DNA from: Actinomadura physcomitrii
GTDB taxonomy: Bacteria > Actinomycetota > Actinomycetes > Streptosporangiales > Streptosporangiaceae
Length of the DNA stretch: 64,000 nucleotides
NCBI RefSeq assembly: GCF_008923205.2
Contig: NZ_WBMS02000009.1
Span: 1 to 64,000, forward strand
Reading direction: 5' to 3'
How positions within the stretch are numbered: position 1 is the stretch's first letter; each line of letters opens with the position of its first letter. This document shows, piece by piece, positions 23,857 to 31,224 of the stretch. The notes under the pieces were generated by a model. That model worked only from the letters and a program-made list of their open reading frames with translations, was not told the origin of the DNA and did not search any database. Position numbers and translations under genes: made by a program.

Positions 23857-24723
23857 GTGAGTGCAGACAGCGAATACCTGGATGACCTGGACCCCGACGA
23901 CCCGCGCACGCCGTCACAACAGATCGCGAACAAGCTCCGAGCGGCGATCCTGACTGGCAAGCTCAAGCCTGGAGAGAAGCTCCCGTCACAGCCGGACCTG
24001 GCTACCCGGTACGGGGTTGCGCGCGAGACGATCAAGGCCGCGCTGAGGACGTTGCAAGCCGAGCGCCTGGTCGTCAGTCGGCAGGGGAGCGGCTCGTTCG
24101 TACGTGCTCAGACAGAGCGCCCGATCGGGCTGCGACCCCACATCGAAGCGGCCTTCGAGAGCCCGCATGTCTCGATCGACTTCGCTGGATTTTCGGGCGA
24201 GACCCTTCACAACACCCTGATTGAGGTACTCGACAAGGTTCGTGCCGGTCGCCTCAGGCCGGAGTCTCTAAAGATCAGAATCATGATGTGCGACACGGCC
24301 GCCCCCATGGCCTTGCCGCGCAGAGTGGGAACGGAGACGGCCGAGGACGCAATCAAGCAACGAGCGGAGCGCATCACAAGGCGCGCCGTCGATGGGATTG
24401 CGGACGCCGTTCACGAACTCGCCGACATGGGTCTCATCAAATCGGCTACGGCCGAAGTTCGCGTTCACGAACTGACCCCCTCTTTCAAGTTGTACATCCT
24501 CAACTCGGAAGAGATTTTTTACGGGCTCTATCCCGTGAAGTCGCACACGATTCGCCTGAACGGCGATCAAGTGAAGATCTTCGATCTTCTCGGCAAGGAC
24601 GCGACTCTTTTTCACTTCTCTGCCAGTGATGACGACACATCAAACGCGCCTCAGTTCGTCAAAGAGGCGCAAGAGTGGTTCGATTCAATGTGGGGGACGA
24701 TTGCCCGTGAGTACACGCCGTGA
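23857..24723 (+). CDS. GntR-family master regulator of the element (KorSA-like)
   Basis: 288 residues. The winged helix occupies about 20-85: P-S-Q-Q-I-A-N-K-L-R-A-A-I, L-P-S-Q-P-D-L-A-T-R-Y-G-V-A-R-E-T-I-K-A-A-L, then Q-G-S-G-S-F-V. The C-terminal 200 residues are not FCD or UTRA in any form I recognise and contain R-I-M-M-C-D-T-A-A-P, perhaps a ligand domain. GTG start 18 bases beyond the last operator. In pSAM2 the equivalent KorSA represses replication and transfer. Its stop overlaps the HAD gene by four bases, so the repressor and the next two enzymes are one unit. Confidence 0.9.
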   Translation: MSADSEYLDDLDPDDPRTPSQQIANKLRAAILTGKLKPGEKLPSQPDLATRYGVARETIKAALRTLQAERLVVSRQGSGSFVRAQTERPIGLRPHIEAAFESPHVSIDFAGFSGETLHNTLIEVLDKVRAGRLRPESLKIRIMMCDTAAPMALPRRVGTETAEDAIKQRAERITRRAVDGIADAVHELADMGLIKSATAEVRVHELTPSFKLYILNSEEIFYGLYPVKSHTIRLNGDQVKIFDLLGKDATLFHFSASDDDTSNAPQFVKEAQEWFDSMWGTIAREYTP

Positions 24724-25406
24724 CCTCGCTAAGGGCACTCGTCCAGACATCCAAGGCCATCCTTCTTGACTTCGACGGCCCTGTCTGTCGGTTGTTCTCC
24801 GCCGTTCCCGCTCCGGGTATCGCCCAGAAGATCCGCTCATTCCTCCTTGAACGATCGGTGTCCGTGCCGGAACCGATGATGACGGAAGGTGACCCGCTAG
24901 TCCTTCTCAGGTGGACCGGAGATGCGGCGCCCCACCTCCTTGCAGAGGTCGAACGGATACAGGCCGTCTCGGAGAAAGAGGCAGCAGAGCTAGCGGAGCC
25001 CACCTCGGGTGCTGCCGAAGTAATCCGGTCGTCGGCAGCACAAGGCCGACCCGTGGCCATCGTCACCAATAACTCGGCGGAGGCCGTAGAGACCTACCTT
25101 GACCGCCATGACCTCGCAGCTTCCATTGCAGGGATTTCCGCGCGCATCCAAGGGCGACCCGACCTTATGAAGCCCGACGCGCATCTTGTGTTCAAAGGGG
25201 CCGAGATGACAGGGCAGTCGGCAAGTGCGTGCGTGCTCATCGGCGATTCCCCGACCGACATGCAGGCCGCTAAAAAGGCGGGTGCTCACTGCGTCGGTTA
25301 CGCCAAACGCAAGGCGCGAATCTCCGAACTGTCCGACGCCGGGGCTGACTCCGTCGTTCAAAGTATGGAATCTGTGGCCGATATCGTGACTCGGCTAAGG
25401 AGATAG
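24720..25406 (+). CDS. HAD-superfamily hydrolase coupled to the GntR regulator
   Basis: 228 residues, GTG start within the GntR stop codon. HAD motifs: I L-L-D-F-D-G-P-V at 15-22 (nucleophile Asp and second Asp), II I-V-T-N-N at about 114-118, III the Lys of K-P-D-A-H, IV I-G-D-S-P-T-D. A helical cap lies between motifs I and II, as in phosphoglycolate-phosphatase-like enzymes. The substrate is unknown; coupling to a repressor and a kinase suggests control by a small phosphorylated molecule. Confidence 0.88.
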   Translation: MTSLRALVQTSKAILLDFDGPVCRLFSAVPAPGIAQKIRSFLLERSVSVPEPMMTEGDPLVLLRWTGDAAPHLLAEVERIQAVSEKEAAELAEPTSGAAEVIRSSAAQGRPVAIVTNNSAEAVETYLDRHDLAASIAGISARIQGRPDLMKPDAHLVFKGAEMTGQSASACVLIGDSPTDMQAAKKAGAHCVGYAKRKARISELSDAGADSVVQSMESVADIVTRLRR

Positions 25407-25411
25407 CGAAG

Positions 25412-26230
25412 ATGGCGACGAGTAAGCCGCAGATCCCTGCTGACATCGTTGACTCCGTCTCGAAGCGTTGGCCCGAACGAGCCTCCGCCTGGCTAGATAA
25501 CGCGCCCGACGAGCTAGCACAGATTTGCCAACGTTATGAAGGCCGTTATGTACGGACATTCCACGCTCGCTACGGGTTCGTTGTCGAAGTCGAAACACCC
25601 CGCGGGCCGCTGGTCCTCAAATCCACTCCCGACCCGCACGGAATCGACCAAGCTGAGGTTTCGCGGTCGCTATCACGCATAGGCGTAGGTCCACACATAT
25701 ACAAGATCCTTCAAACGCCAGTCAGCGTATGGACGGTGGCAAGCCGAGTCCTCCCAGGAGACCCCCTTAACGGTAGGGCCGTCTCGCTGGATCGTCTGGC
25801 GCCGGTCTTCCGGAAGATGCGAGATCAGAAGTCGGAGAATGACAGGCTTCCAAGCCTTGCCGCTTGGTTGCGCGCCCGCCTGGACGACGAGAACTTGAGT
25901 GATCTCGCGCCGGGCCGCTCCCAAGCTCCGCACAGCGAACGTCAACAAGCGACCGCGATCCTTGAAGACCTGGGATCCGGCGTCTCTGACATGGTCTGCC
26001 ATGGCGACGCATCCTCGCGAAACATCCTCCTCGGGCCGGACGAGCAACTCGTGCTGATCGACCCTCGTGGCATCAACGGCGACGTGTGTTACGACGTGGC
26101 CGTTGCTGCGTGGAAAACAGCCAATGGCGACCCCCCACAGGACCGCGCCGCGCAGCTGGCGCGCCTGGTCGGCGTCGACACGGAACGCGTCCGTGCGTGG
26201 CTCGTCGTTGCGAACACCGCTCGCGTGTAG
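25412..26230 (+). CDS. Aminoglycoside-phosphotransferase-like kinase
   Basis: 272 residues, five bases after the HAD gene. The N-lobe has V-V-E-V-E-T-P-R-G-P-L-V-L-K with the likely ATP Lys; the catalytic loop is V-C-H-G-D-A-S-S-R-N-I-L-L (Asp base and Asn), and L-I-D-P-R-G carries the metal Asp. This is the APH/choline-kinase fold. Real aminoglycoside resistance is not implied; the link to HAD and GntR suggests a kinase/phosphatase pair acting on one metabolite that signals to the repressor. GC content is lower than that of the neighbouring chromosome. Confidence 0.85.
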   Translation: MATSKPQIPADIVDSVSKRWPERASAWLDNAPDELAQICQRYEGRYVRTFHARYGFVVEVETPRGPLVLKSTPDPHGIDQAEVSRSLSRIGVGPHIYKILQTPVSVWTVASRVLPGDPLNGRAVSLDRLAPVFRKMRDQKSENDRLPSLAAWLRARLDDENLSDLAPGRSQAPHSERQQATAILEDLGSGVSDMVCHGDASSRNILLGPDEQLVLIDPRGINGDVCYDVAVAAWKTANGDPPQDRAAQLARLVGVDTERVRAWLVVANTARV

Positions 26231-26258
26231 CGAGTGCCGGCAAGGCTGCTCGATGTGC

Positions 26259-26486
26259 CTAGACCTCGTCCTCCTGGACGAGATTCGCCGCCTCGCTTGC
26301 GCCCTGTGCAGACTCCTGGGACCCCGGAAGCTGCGAAACCTTCCTTGGCTCTGCGTTCGTCCCGTAGAGGCTCATCCTCCGTGGGCTCCAGTGACAGGCG
26401 ACGTTGCCGTCCTCGTGAGTCCAAAAGGTCAGACTCGCATAGGACGACTGGCGGAGAGCCTCTCCGCAGTGCCGACAGACGACCAC
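26259..26486 (-). CDS. Small zinc-ribbon protein
   Basis: 75 residues from a GTG. M-V-V-C-R-H-C-G-E-A-L near the start and a later F-W-T-H-E-D-G-N-V-A-C-H-W give a C-x2-C ... H/C arrangement likely to hold zinc. The C-terminal third is polar and disordered. It follows the TPR gene by 28 bases on the same strand. The family is not recognised, and the start is uncertain since its ribosome site is weak. Confidence 0.6.
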   Translation of the reverse strand: MVVCRHCGEALRQSSYASLTFWTHEDGNVACHWSPRRMSLYGTNAEPRKVSQLPGSQESAQGASEAANLVQEDEV

Positions 26487-26514
26487 CGGTATACCTATCG
26501 CTACGGCGTTCGCA

Positions 26515-27540
26515 CTACGGGCGCGGTTGGCTGATGAGGGTCCGCAGTTCCGTAGTCCACTCCGCCGGGACAGACTCCGGAAGTGCATGGATCGTGCGCG
26601 CGGCGCGATGCCGGTAGATCGGGTCAATAGGCGCCTTCTCCATGGCGAACGACCGCATGACGTCAGTGGCCATTTCGAGTGCCCTCCCCGGATCGTGAGG
26701 CGCCTCGGACCAAGCCTGATTGAGCCGCAAGAGCTTACGGAACCTCATGCGCTCTTTGGCCTCATACGCAGTCGCCTGAAATCCAGCGGCGAAGAACTCA
26801 CTCGCACTCGGCTGCCGACGAAAGGCATGTGCAACTGCGAGCGAGTTGTACATCTGCGATGGCGTGAGTTCGAAAGCATTGGGCCTACGAATTTCCGGCA
26901 TACGCTGCTGCCAGTCGCGTACCTGACGCTCATACTCCTCGGATAGGCCCGCGTGTTCCGGCAAGCGCGAGTAATGCACCATGGCTTGCGAGTGCAGCCC
27001 AGCGAGAATCAACTTTCCGTAGTGTGTCCCTGCCTCGCCCTCGATTACCTTGATGCCGCGTACGGCCGCCCGTGAGCCGAGTTCTGGCGTCCCATACCAA
27101 ATCTCGGCGATCGATTCGCGATCGTAGGCACTGGCAACGGCCGCACGGTCGCCGCACTGGTAGCCGAATTCCCGCGCGATAGCCGCCGCTTGGCGAGCTT
27201 GTTGGATCTCCCCGAGTCTCGTGTGAAGCGTCGTGAGGAGTACCCCTTGCCACGCCATGACTCGATACCCGGCGCGCTGCCGAGTCCGACCGTTGGCACG
27301 GTTGGCAAGGGACCGGGTGACGAGAAAGTCAGCATGCACCTCACCCAGAAGCGCCCTCGTCGACTCAGGATGTGCAGCCGCGGCCGCCCAGTCCTGGAAA
27401 ATACGGGTCTCGAAATCGGAGATTCCGAGTTCGTTGCGTGCCAGGGCGGCACTCTGGAAGTGCATCATCCTTTCTCCTCCGTTTATGACGGGCATCAGCC
27501 CAACGAGCGCGATCCTGGAAAGTACTTGCCTTCGCCTCAT
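26515..27540 (-). CDS. TPR-repeat protein lacking a DNA-binding domain
   Basis: 341 residues, helical throughout, with the spacing of tetratricopeptide repeats (for example R-A-G-Y-R-V-M-A-W-Q-G-V-L, A-A-I-A-R-E-F-G-Y, A-S-A-Y-D-R-E-S-I-A-E). It resembles the C-terminal sensor half of actinobacterial XRE-TPR regulators but begins M-R-R-R-Q-V-L with no helix-turn-helix. GAGAGG stands four bases before the ATG. It follows the GntR gene by 53 bases and precedes the zinc ribbon, so the three may work as one regulatory unit. Confidence 0.8.
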   Translation of the reverse strand: MRRRQVLSRIALVGLMPVINGGERMMHFQSAALARNELGISDFETRIFQDWAAAAAHPESTRALLGEVHADFLVTRSLANRANGRTRQRAGYRVMAWQGVLLTTLHTRLGEIQQARQAAAIAREFGYQCGDRAAVASAYDRESIAEIWYGTPELGSRAAVRGIKVIEGEAGTHYGKLILAGLHSQAMVHYSRLPEHAGLSEEYERQVRDWQQRMPEIRRPNAFELTPSQMYNSLAVAHAFRRQPSASEFFAAGFQATAYEAKERMRFRKLLRLNQAWSEAPHDPGRALEMATDVMRSFAMEKAPIDPIYRHRAARTIHALPESVPAEWTTELRTLISQPRP

Positions 27541-27593
27541 GACACCTCTCGGATTCGTCGTCCTGCCCGGATTATGCAGAAATGCAGACCCTC

Positions 27594-28178
27594 CTAACCT
27601 TCTTGGCGATTCTCAGAAGCGGGCAACGTTCCGTTGCCACCCTGTCCCTGCTCCGCAACTCTGATCGCCGTCTCAGTCCGGAGATCGTTTGCCGCCTCTG
27701 TCATCTCGACCAACTTGGCTATAAGCCGCGTGGCGTAGTCGAATGCTTGGCGCAGATCCGGAGTAGAGCGGATTACCGACACTGCTGCTCCGTGAGCTTC
27801 GCTAAGCCCTTCCAGAATCCCCGTGAACGTCTTTGAAGAAACAGATGGGAGCGGGGGAAGACGACCCTCATCACTAGATCTCGGCCGAACAACGGATCTA
27901 CTCCCTTGACGGCCGATTATGAGGTCCTCAGCGGCAAGTTGCCGCAAGGCGGCCTTGACGGTTTCCCGCGCGACGCCGTATCTCTTGGAAAGCTGCTGCT
28001 GAGAGGGAAGTCTCGTGTCCGGCTTCAAGTGACCAGCCAGGATCGCCGATCGAAGCTGCGCCGCGATTTGCTTCGACGGAGAACGCGAATCGTCGGGATC
28101 CAGTCCGCCGAGGAGGTCGTCCAGCCCCAGAGATAGCCCAGACTGCTCGCCGGCCGGTTGGCTGTCGGTTCCCGACAT
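27594..28178 (-). CDS. GntR-family regulator, second copy on the element
   Basis: 194 residues. The winged helix is at about 28-95 (S-P-S-K-Q-I-A-A-Q-L-R-S-A-I, L-P-S-Q-Q-Q-L-S-K-R-Y-G-V-A-R-E-T-V-K-A-A-L), very close to the master regulator at 23857, even sharing L-D-P-D-D-x-R-x-P-S ahead of it. The C-terminal part is shorter and helical and differs. The two may be paralogues reading related operators. ATG behind GGAGG. It lies 14 bases after the small gene upstream. Confidence 0.9.
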   Translation of the reverse strand: MSGTDSQPAGEQSGLSLGLDDLLGGLDPDDSRSPSKQIAAQLRSAILAGHLKPDTRLPSQQQLSKRYGVARETVKAALRQLAAEDLIIGRQGSRSVVRPRSSDEGRLPPLPSVSSKTFTGILEGLSEAHGAAVSVIRSTPDLRQAFDYATRLIAKLVEMTEAANDLRTETAIRVAEQGQGGNGTLPASENRQEG

Positions 28179-28192
28179 GAGACCTCCGCCGC

Positions 28193-28531
28193 TCATGAGC
28201 ACGTCGCTTCGTCCGCGCTACTGACGAGGGACTCGCACTGCGAGGTGGCCAGCCACGAGGGTTCATCCTGGCTAGCCCTGCGGGTGTTGACCTTGGGGTT
28301 CGGAGCGATCCCCGGTCCGGCAGCCTCCGCCAGGGCGAGCCGCTCGGCCAACCGTCGCTGTGCATCACAGAGGACCCAGAGCTCTACGTCCGTCCGTGCC
28401 TCAACCTCCGACACCGCCCCCCAATGGCGCTGGTAGTCGGTGAGGCTCTCAGTCCTGGTCGCGACGTACGTCCGATTTTCGAGCACGACCGACCAACCGT
28501 TGATCGCGGGTACGGCCATGGCTGACTGCAT
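28193..28531 (-). CDS. Hypothetical protein, first gene of the right-hand minus operon
   Basis: 112 residues from an ATG behind GAGGAG. The N-terminal part is compact (P-A-I-N-G-W-S-V-V-L-E-N-R-T-Y-V-A-T), then a helix rich in Arg/Leu/Glu (A-Q-R-R-L-A-E-R-L-A-L-A-E), then a Ser-rich tail. No family recognised. It stands across a divergent promoter from a short GntR regulator and directly upstream of the second GntR gene. Confidence 0.65.
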   Translation of the reverse strand: MQSAMAVPAINGWSVVLENRTYVATRTESLTDYQRHWGAVSEVEARTDVELWVLCDAQRRLAERLALAEAAGPGIAPNPKVNTRRASQDEPSWLATSQCESLVSSADEATCS

Positions 28532-28613
28532 GTGATGGCTCTCCTCACGGCCAGTGGCGCCGGAGCGGGGTGAACTTGGCGGACAGGTGGCCAAGGAAGT
28601 GTACGTGCCATAT

Positions 28614-28631
28614 AGAGCTATGCATAGCTCT
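28614..28631. promoter_or_regulatory. 18-bp perfect palindrome between divergent genes
   Basis: AGAGCTATGCATAGCTCT is its own reverse complement. It lies 42 bp before the short GntR gene and 83 bp before the divergent gene, an ideal place for a dimeric repressor, most likely that GntR protein. Confidence 0.75.
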
Positions 28632-28672
28632 CTGTGCCTTTATGCAGGTCAACGGGGCTCTACGTTGGTCTC

Positions 28673-28972
28673 GTGAGTGATCGTCCAGGGGTTCCAGAGT
28701 TCGATCCGCAGGGGCCGCAACTCGTCTACATGGCGTTTGCTGACCACATCGCGGCGCGGATCGCTGCTGGCGACCTCCGGCCCGGCTCTCGACTCCCGTC
28801 CGAACGCGAACTTGCGGACGAATACGGCATCGCGTACATGACGGTCCGCCGTGGAACGCAGGAACTACGCGACCGCGGCCTGATCCTCACCGTCCACGGC
28901 AAGGGCACGTTCGTAGCCGACCCACCCCAGAACGACGCCAGCGAAGGAACTCAGGAAGGCTCCGAGAACTGA
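28673..28972 (+). CDS. Short GntR regulator (DNA-binding domain only)
   Basis: 99 residues, GTG start. The winged helix fills the protein: F-A-D-H-I-A-A-R-I-A-A-G, L-P-S-E-R-E-L-A-D-E-Y-G-I-A-Y-M-T-V-R-R, then V-H-G-K-G-T-F-V. No ligand domain follows, only a polar tail of about 15 residues. Such single-domain GntR proteins are common in actinobacterial elements. The 18-bp palindrome upstream is its likely target. Confidence 0.88.
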   Translation: MSDRPGVPEFDPQGPQLVYMAFADHIAARIAAGDLRPGSRLPSERELADEYGIAYMTVRRGTQELRDRGLILTVHGKGTFVADPPQNDASEGTQEGSEN

Positions 28973-29228
28973 TAGCCCGGACACCCTTCTAGAAACACTT
29001 GACTGACAGGGCTTGCCTACCTCGCATATCACACCGCATCAGGCACTTCGAACTCCCATGTCCGATAGTGGACGCAGGTTGCGTTGATCGTCACAAATCA
29101 ATGCCCGCGCCGATAGGTGTGCTTCATCATGACTCCATGAGCGTCGCGGCACTCGTCCGAGCATCCCCCTCTGCTCGGCACCTAGTCATCACAAGCTTCG
29201 ATGCGCACACCACTCCGAGAGGATGAGA

Positions 29229-29501
29229 ATGGAAGAAGTTACCCCGGAAGACATCGCCCGGTGGATGCTGAAAAGGATCGAGAACGGAGAGGAGCTTTAT
29301 CAGCAAGACGTCGTCTATGAAATCTCGCAGAAGTTTGGAGAGAAATTCGTCTACGACAATGAGCGTGGCAATCCAGCCATAGACAAGAAGGTCTTGAAGG
29401 CTTTCCGGGAAGTATCTGAAGATACGGTGGTATGGGAGAAAGGAATGCGTATGTGGCGTAAGCGGGAAGTCTATGATGATCCTGGTCGCGGCCAACAGTG
29501 A
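29229..29501 (+). CDS. DUF6953-like small protein (cargo)
   Basis: 90 residues: M-E-E-V-T-P-E-D-I-A-R-W-M-L, E-L-Y-Q-Q-D-V-V-Y-E-I, F-G-E-K-F-V-Y, then F-R-E-V and M-W-R-K-R-E. I believe this is the family called DUF6953, found across distant bacteria. GAGAGG stands six bases before the chosen ATG. Composition is much more AT-rich than its surroundings, a sign of recent transfer. No catalytic motif is seen; the fold may be a winged helix. Confidence 0.75.
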   Translation: MEEVTPEDIARWMLKRIENGEELYQQDVVYEISQKFGEKFVYDNERGNPAIDKKVLKAFREVSEDTVVWEKGMRMWRKREVYDDPGRGQQ

Positions 29502-29721
29502 CCAGTCTGCGGCAGGACGGATTAGGTTCGATACAACCGAATCAACATGCGTAGCATTCTGGGCACCCTGCCAGCTTCGAACCGGTAACTGAGCCGCATG
29601 GGTGCAAGGTCAGGCGAGTTGGACACAGGGATATTCAGCCCCGTTTCTCCAGCTCGCCCGGCCGAACAGTCGTTGGTCAGCCAGGTCATGAGCGAGCGAG
29701 GATGTGTGAACGGCTGAGATA

Positions 29722-30426
29722 TCAGTCCTCGTCCAGGGGGACGACTGCGGCAACGAGCGCGAGGCATAGGTCGCCCATGTCATTCGTGCGGTAGATGTCA
29801 CCGGGACCGAAGCTAATTCCCCTTCGAACATTCTCAACGAGCCCGTGACGCACTAGAACGGCAAGCAAAGAGTCTCCAACGAGTTCCATGCCCGGCTGTC
29901 GTTTAATCAGGGTAGCACTCCATCCCTCCTCTTGTTGGCTACTGCCACCATCAGGTGGGGAAGTACTTAGAAGCCTCAAGAGGCGGATATGCGGCCCTTC
30001 CATATCGTGCAAGGCTGCAACCAGACAGATCGACTCGTCAATCCTGGCATCGTCTGCGACAGCCCGACCGAGAGCTCTGCCCAGAGCACGCAGCTTGGGT
30101 TCGAGACTCGTGGCCCCACTAGCCGCATCGATGCGAACGAGGAGGCTATAAAGCTCCGGGTTATCGACTACCTGCTGTAGTAACGATTCTCGTTCTATCC
30201 CAGACTCTACCTCTGCTGCGTCGATTACAGTGCGACCTCGCTTTTGTCTTTGCTTCACCGTTAATTCGATGAAGCTCTGAGTCACTGGACCAGCGGTCGC
30301 ACCCAGGTAAGCGCCCACTGGGCCAGCGATGAGAAGTCCGACGGTCGCCCCGACGACGCCGCCAGCGACGCCCGCTGTGGGCGTCAACCACTCTGGCTGA
30401 TCCGTGTCCGAGTCACGATCCGTCAC
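29722..30426 (-). CDS. Glycine-zipper membrane protein of unknown function (cargo)
   Basis: 234 residues. Residues about 18-46 are a Gly/Ala-rich hydrophobic stretch (G-V-A-G-G-V-V-G-A-T-V-G-L-L-I-A-G-P-V-G-A-Y-L-G) with small residues every third or fourth place, typical of glycine zippers that pack in membranes. A soluble helical part follows (N-P-E-L-Y-S-L-L-V-R-I-D-A-A), ending in a region like a winged helix (L-L-A-V-L-V-R-H-G-L-V-E-N). No family name is known to me. It ends the cargo region next to attR and is transcribed towards the low-GC gene. Confidence 0.7.
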   Translation of the reverse strand: MTDRDSDTDQPEWLTPTAGVAGGVVGATVGLLIAGPVGAYLGATAGPVTQSFIELTVKQRQKRGRTVIDAAEVESGIERESLLQQVVDNPELYSLLVRIDAASGATSLEPKLRALGRALGRAVADDARIDESICLVAALHDMEGPHIRLLRLLSTSPPDGGSSQQEEGWSATLIKRQPGMELVGDSLLAVLVRHGLVENVRRGISFGPGDIYRTNDMGDLCLALVAAVVPLDED

Positions 30427-30755
30427 AAGTCCCCCGGCCTAGGTTGTGATGCTAGGTCTCCTCGACGGGGCCGCGTTCTCCCGCCGTTCCCCGAACATGT
30501 GCCAACTTCAACTAGGAAGAGGCTACAGGCCGCCTTCGTCGAGCAGGCTCGATTAACGGCCTAAGCGCTTGCTGACGCACGGGAACAGCCGTCGGTCAGT
30601 CTCAGTTCTAGTCTCAGTTGGTCGTCGTCAGGGGGACGTTCGGGGCCGTTCGTGGGCGTCTGGCCGCGGGCGCCGCTTGGTTTCCGCAGGGGTTGACCTC
30701 GGTTTGAGCGGGTGCGGCGTACTGCGGTGATCATGGGCGGACGGGGGGCCGCAGA
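30427..30755. other. Right end of the element before attR
   Basis: About 330 bases without a supported gene, holding the right-hand arm sites. A minus-strand frame crossing attR is only the antisense of the tRNA copy. Confidence 0.6.
30597..30619 (+). promoter_or_regulatory. Candidate arm-type integrase sites, right end
   Basis: CAGTCTCAGTT and TAGTCTCAGTT start 12 bases apart, in the same orientation as the left-hand pair at 13983-14005, and about 140 bp inside attR. Confidence 0.65.
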
Positions 30756-30810
30756 CTTGGAAAGCGTGTTGCGTGCAAGCGCTCGCGAGTTCGAATCTCG
30801 CATCCTCCGC
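30756..30810 (+). repeat. attR (55-bp direct repeat of the tRNA-Ser 3' half)
   Basis: Identical to 13867-13921. It is followed by CA, so the displaced tRNA end reads discriminator G then CCA, showing that the pre-integration tRNA gene encoded CCA. Confidence 0.95.
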
Positions 30811-30827
30811 CACCGGCGTGAGCCGAA

Positions 30828-30862
30828 CGAAGGTCCCGGCCGCTCAGCGGCCGGGACCTTCG
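30828..30862 (+). terminator. Original tRNA-Ser terminator, now beyond attR
   Basis: CGAAGGTCCCGGCCGC and GCGGCCGGGACCTTCG form a perfect 16-bp stem with a TCA loop, 19 bases after the displaced tRNA end. No T-run follows. Confidence 0.8.
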
Positions 30863-30891
30863 TGGTGTCCGGGCGGGTCGTACCGCCGTTG

Positions 30892-31083
30892 TCAGGCGTG
30901 CTGCGGCACCTCGTCCTTCAGCAGCTTGCGGATCTCCTCGCGGAGTTCCGGGCTGTCGGCGTGCCCGTGGACGGACGCCGCGTGCTCGGCGGCCGCCCGT
31001 ACCACCTCCTGCTCCTCACCGGCGATGGTGAGGGTGCAGTTCATCTCGCTCGGGTAGTCCCTGCAGTCGGCAATCTTGCGCAT
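30892..31083 (-). CDS. DUF1059 family small protein
   Basis: 63 residues: M-R-K-I-A-D-C-R-D-Y-P-S-E-M-N-C-T-L-T-I-A-G opens with the D-C ... C pattern of DUF1059, then a helix ending H-A. Start ATG lies behind GGGAGGGGAGG. DUF1059 proteins are small, soluble and found near stress genes; no biochemical role is established. It converges on the tRNA-Ser terminator at the right border of the element. Confidence 0.9.
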   Translation of the reverse strand: MRKIADCRDYPSEMNCTLTIAGEEQEVVRAAAEHAASVHGHADSPELREEIRKLLKDEVPQHA

Positions 31084-31224
31084 GTCGGCACCTCCCCTCC
31101 CTGCCAGTCTCGGACGGCGCGCGCTCGCGGACGAATACGGGAAATCCCGTATGCGCCGTCTCGCCCGGCCCCGGCCCGGAGTTGCCGCCTTGTGCCGTCT
31201 GACCAGGGATTTTAGAGTGGAGGC

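Larger units (their letters stand above)
13867..30810. mobile_element. Integrated actinomycete conjugative element (AICE, pSAM2-like)
   Basis: A 16.9-kb element bounded by 55-bp direct repeats of the tRNA-Ser 3' half. It has the AICE backbone: tyrosine integrase next to attL, TTG-start excisionase, replication protein, single FtsK/SpoIIIE-type translocase in place of a type IV secretion system, DUF2637 and small membrane proteins of the spread type, and a GntR master regulator. Such elements move as double-stranded DNA and spread between mycelial cells. Unusual points are the DnaB-N/DUF3987 replication protein, a WhiB-like protein, three GntR regulators and low-GC cargo on the right. All modules look intact, so it may be mobile. 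Confidence 0.93.

Noticed and set aside
25412..26230. Antibiotic resistance gene
   Set aside because: The APH fold alone does not imply aminoglycoside modification, and the context points to a regulatory pair with HAD and GntR.
30561..30813. Minus-strand frame over attR whose peptide also occurs antisense to tRNA-Ser at 13800-14033
   Set aside because: It is only the reverse reading of the duplicated tRNA end.
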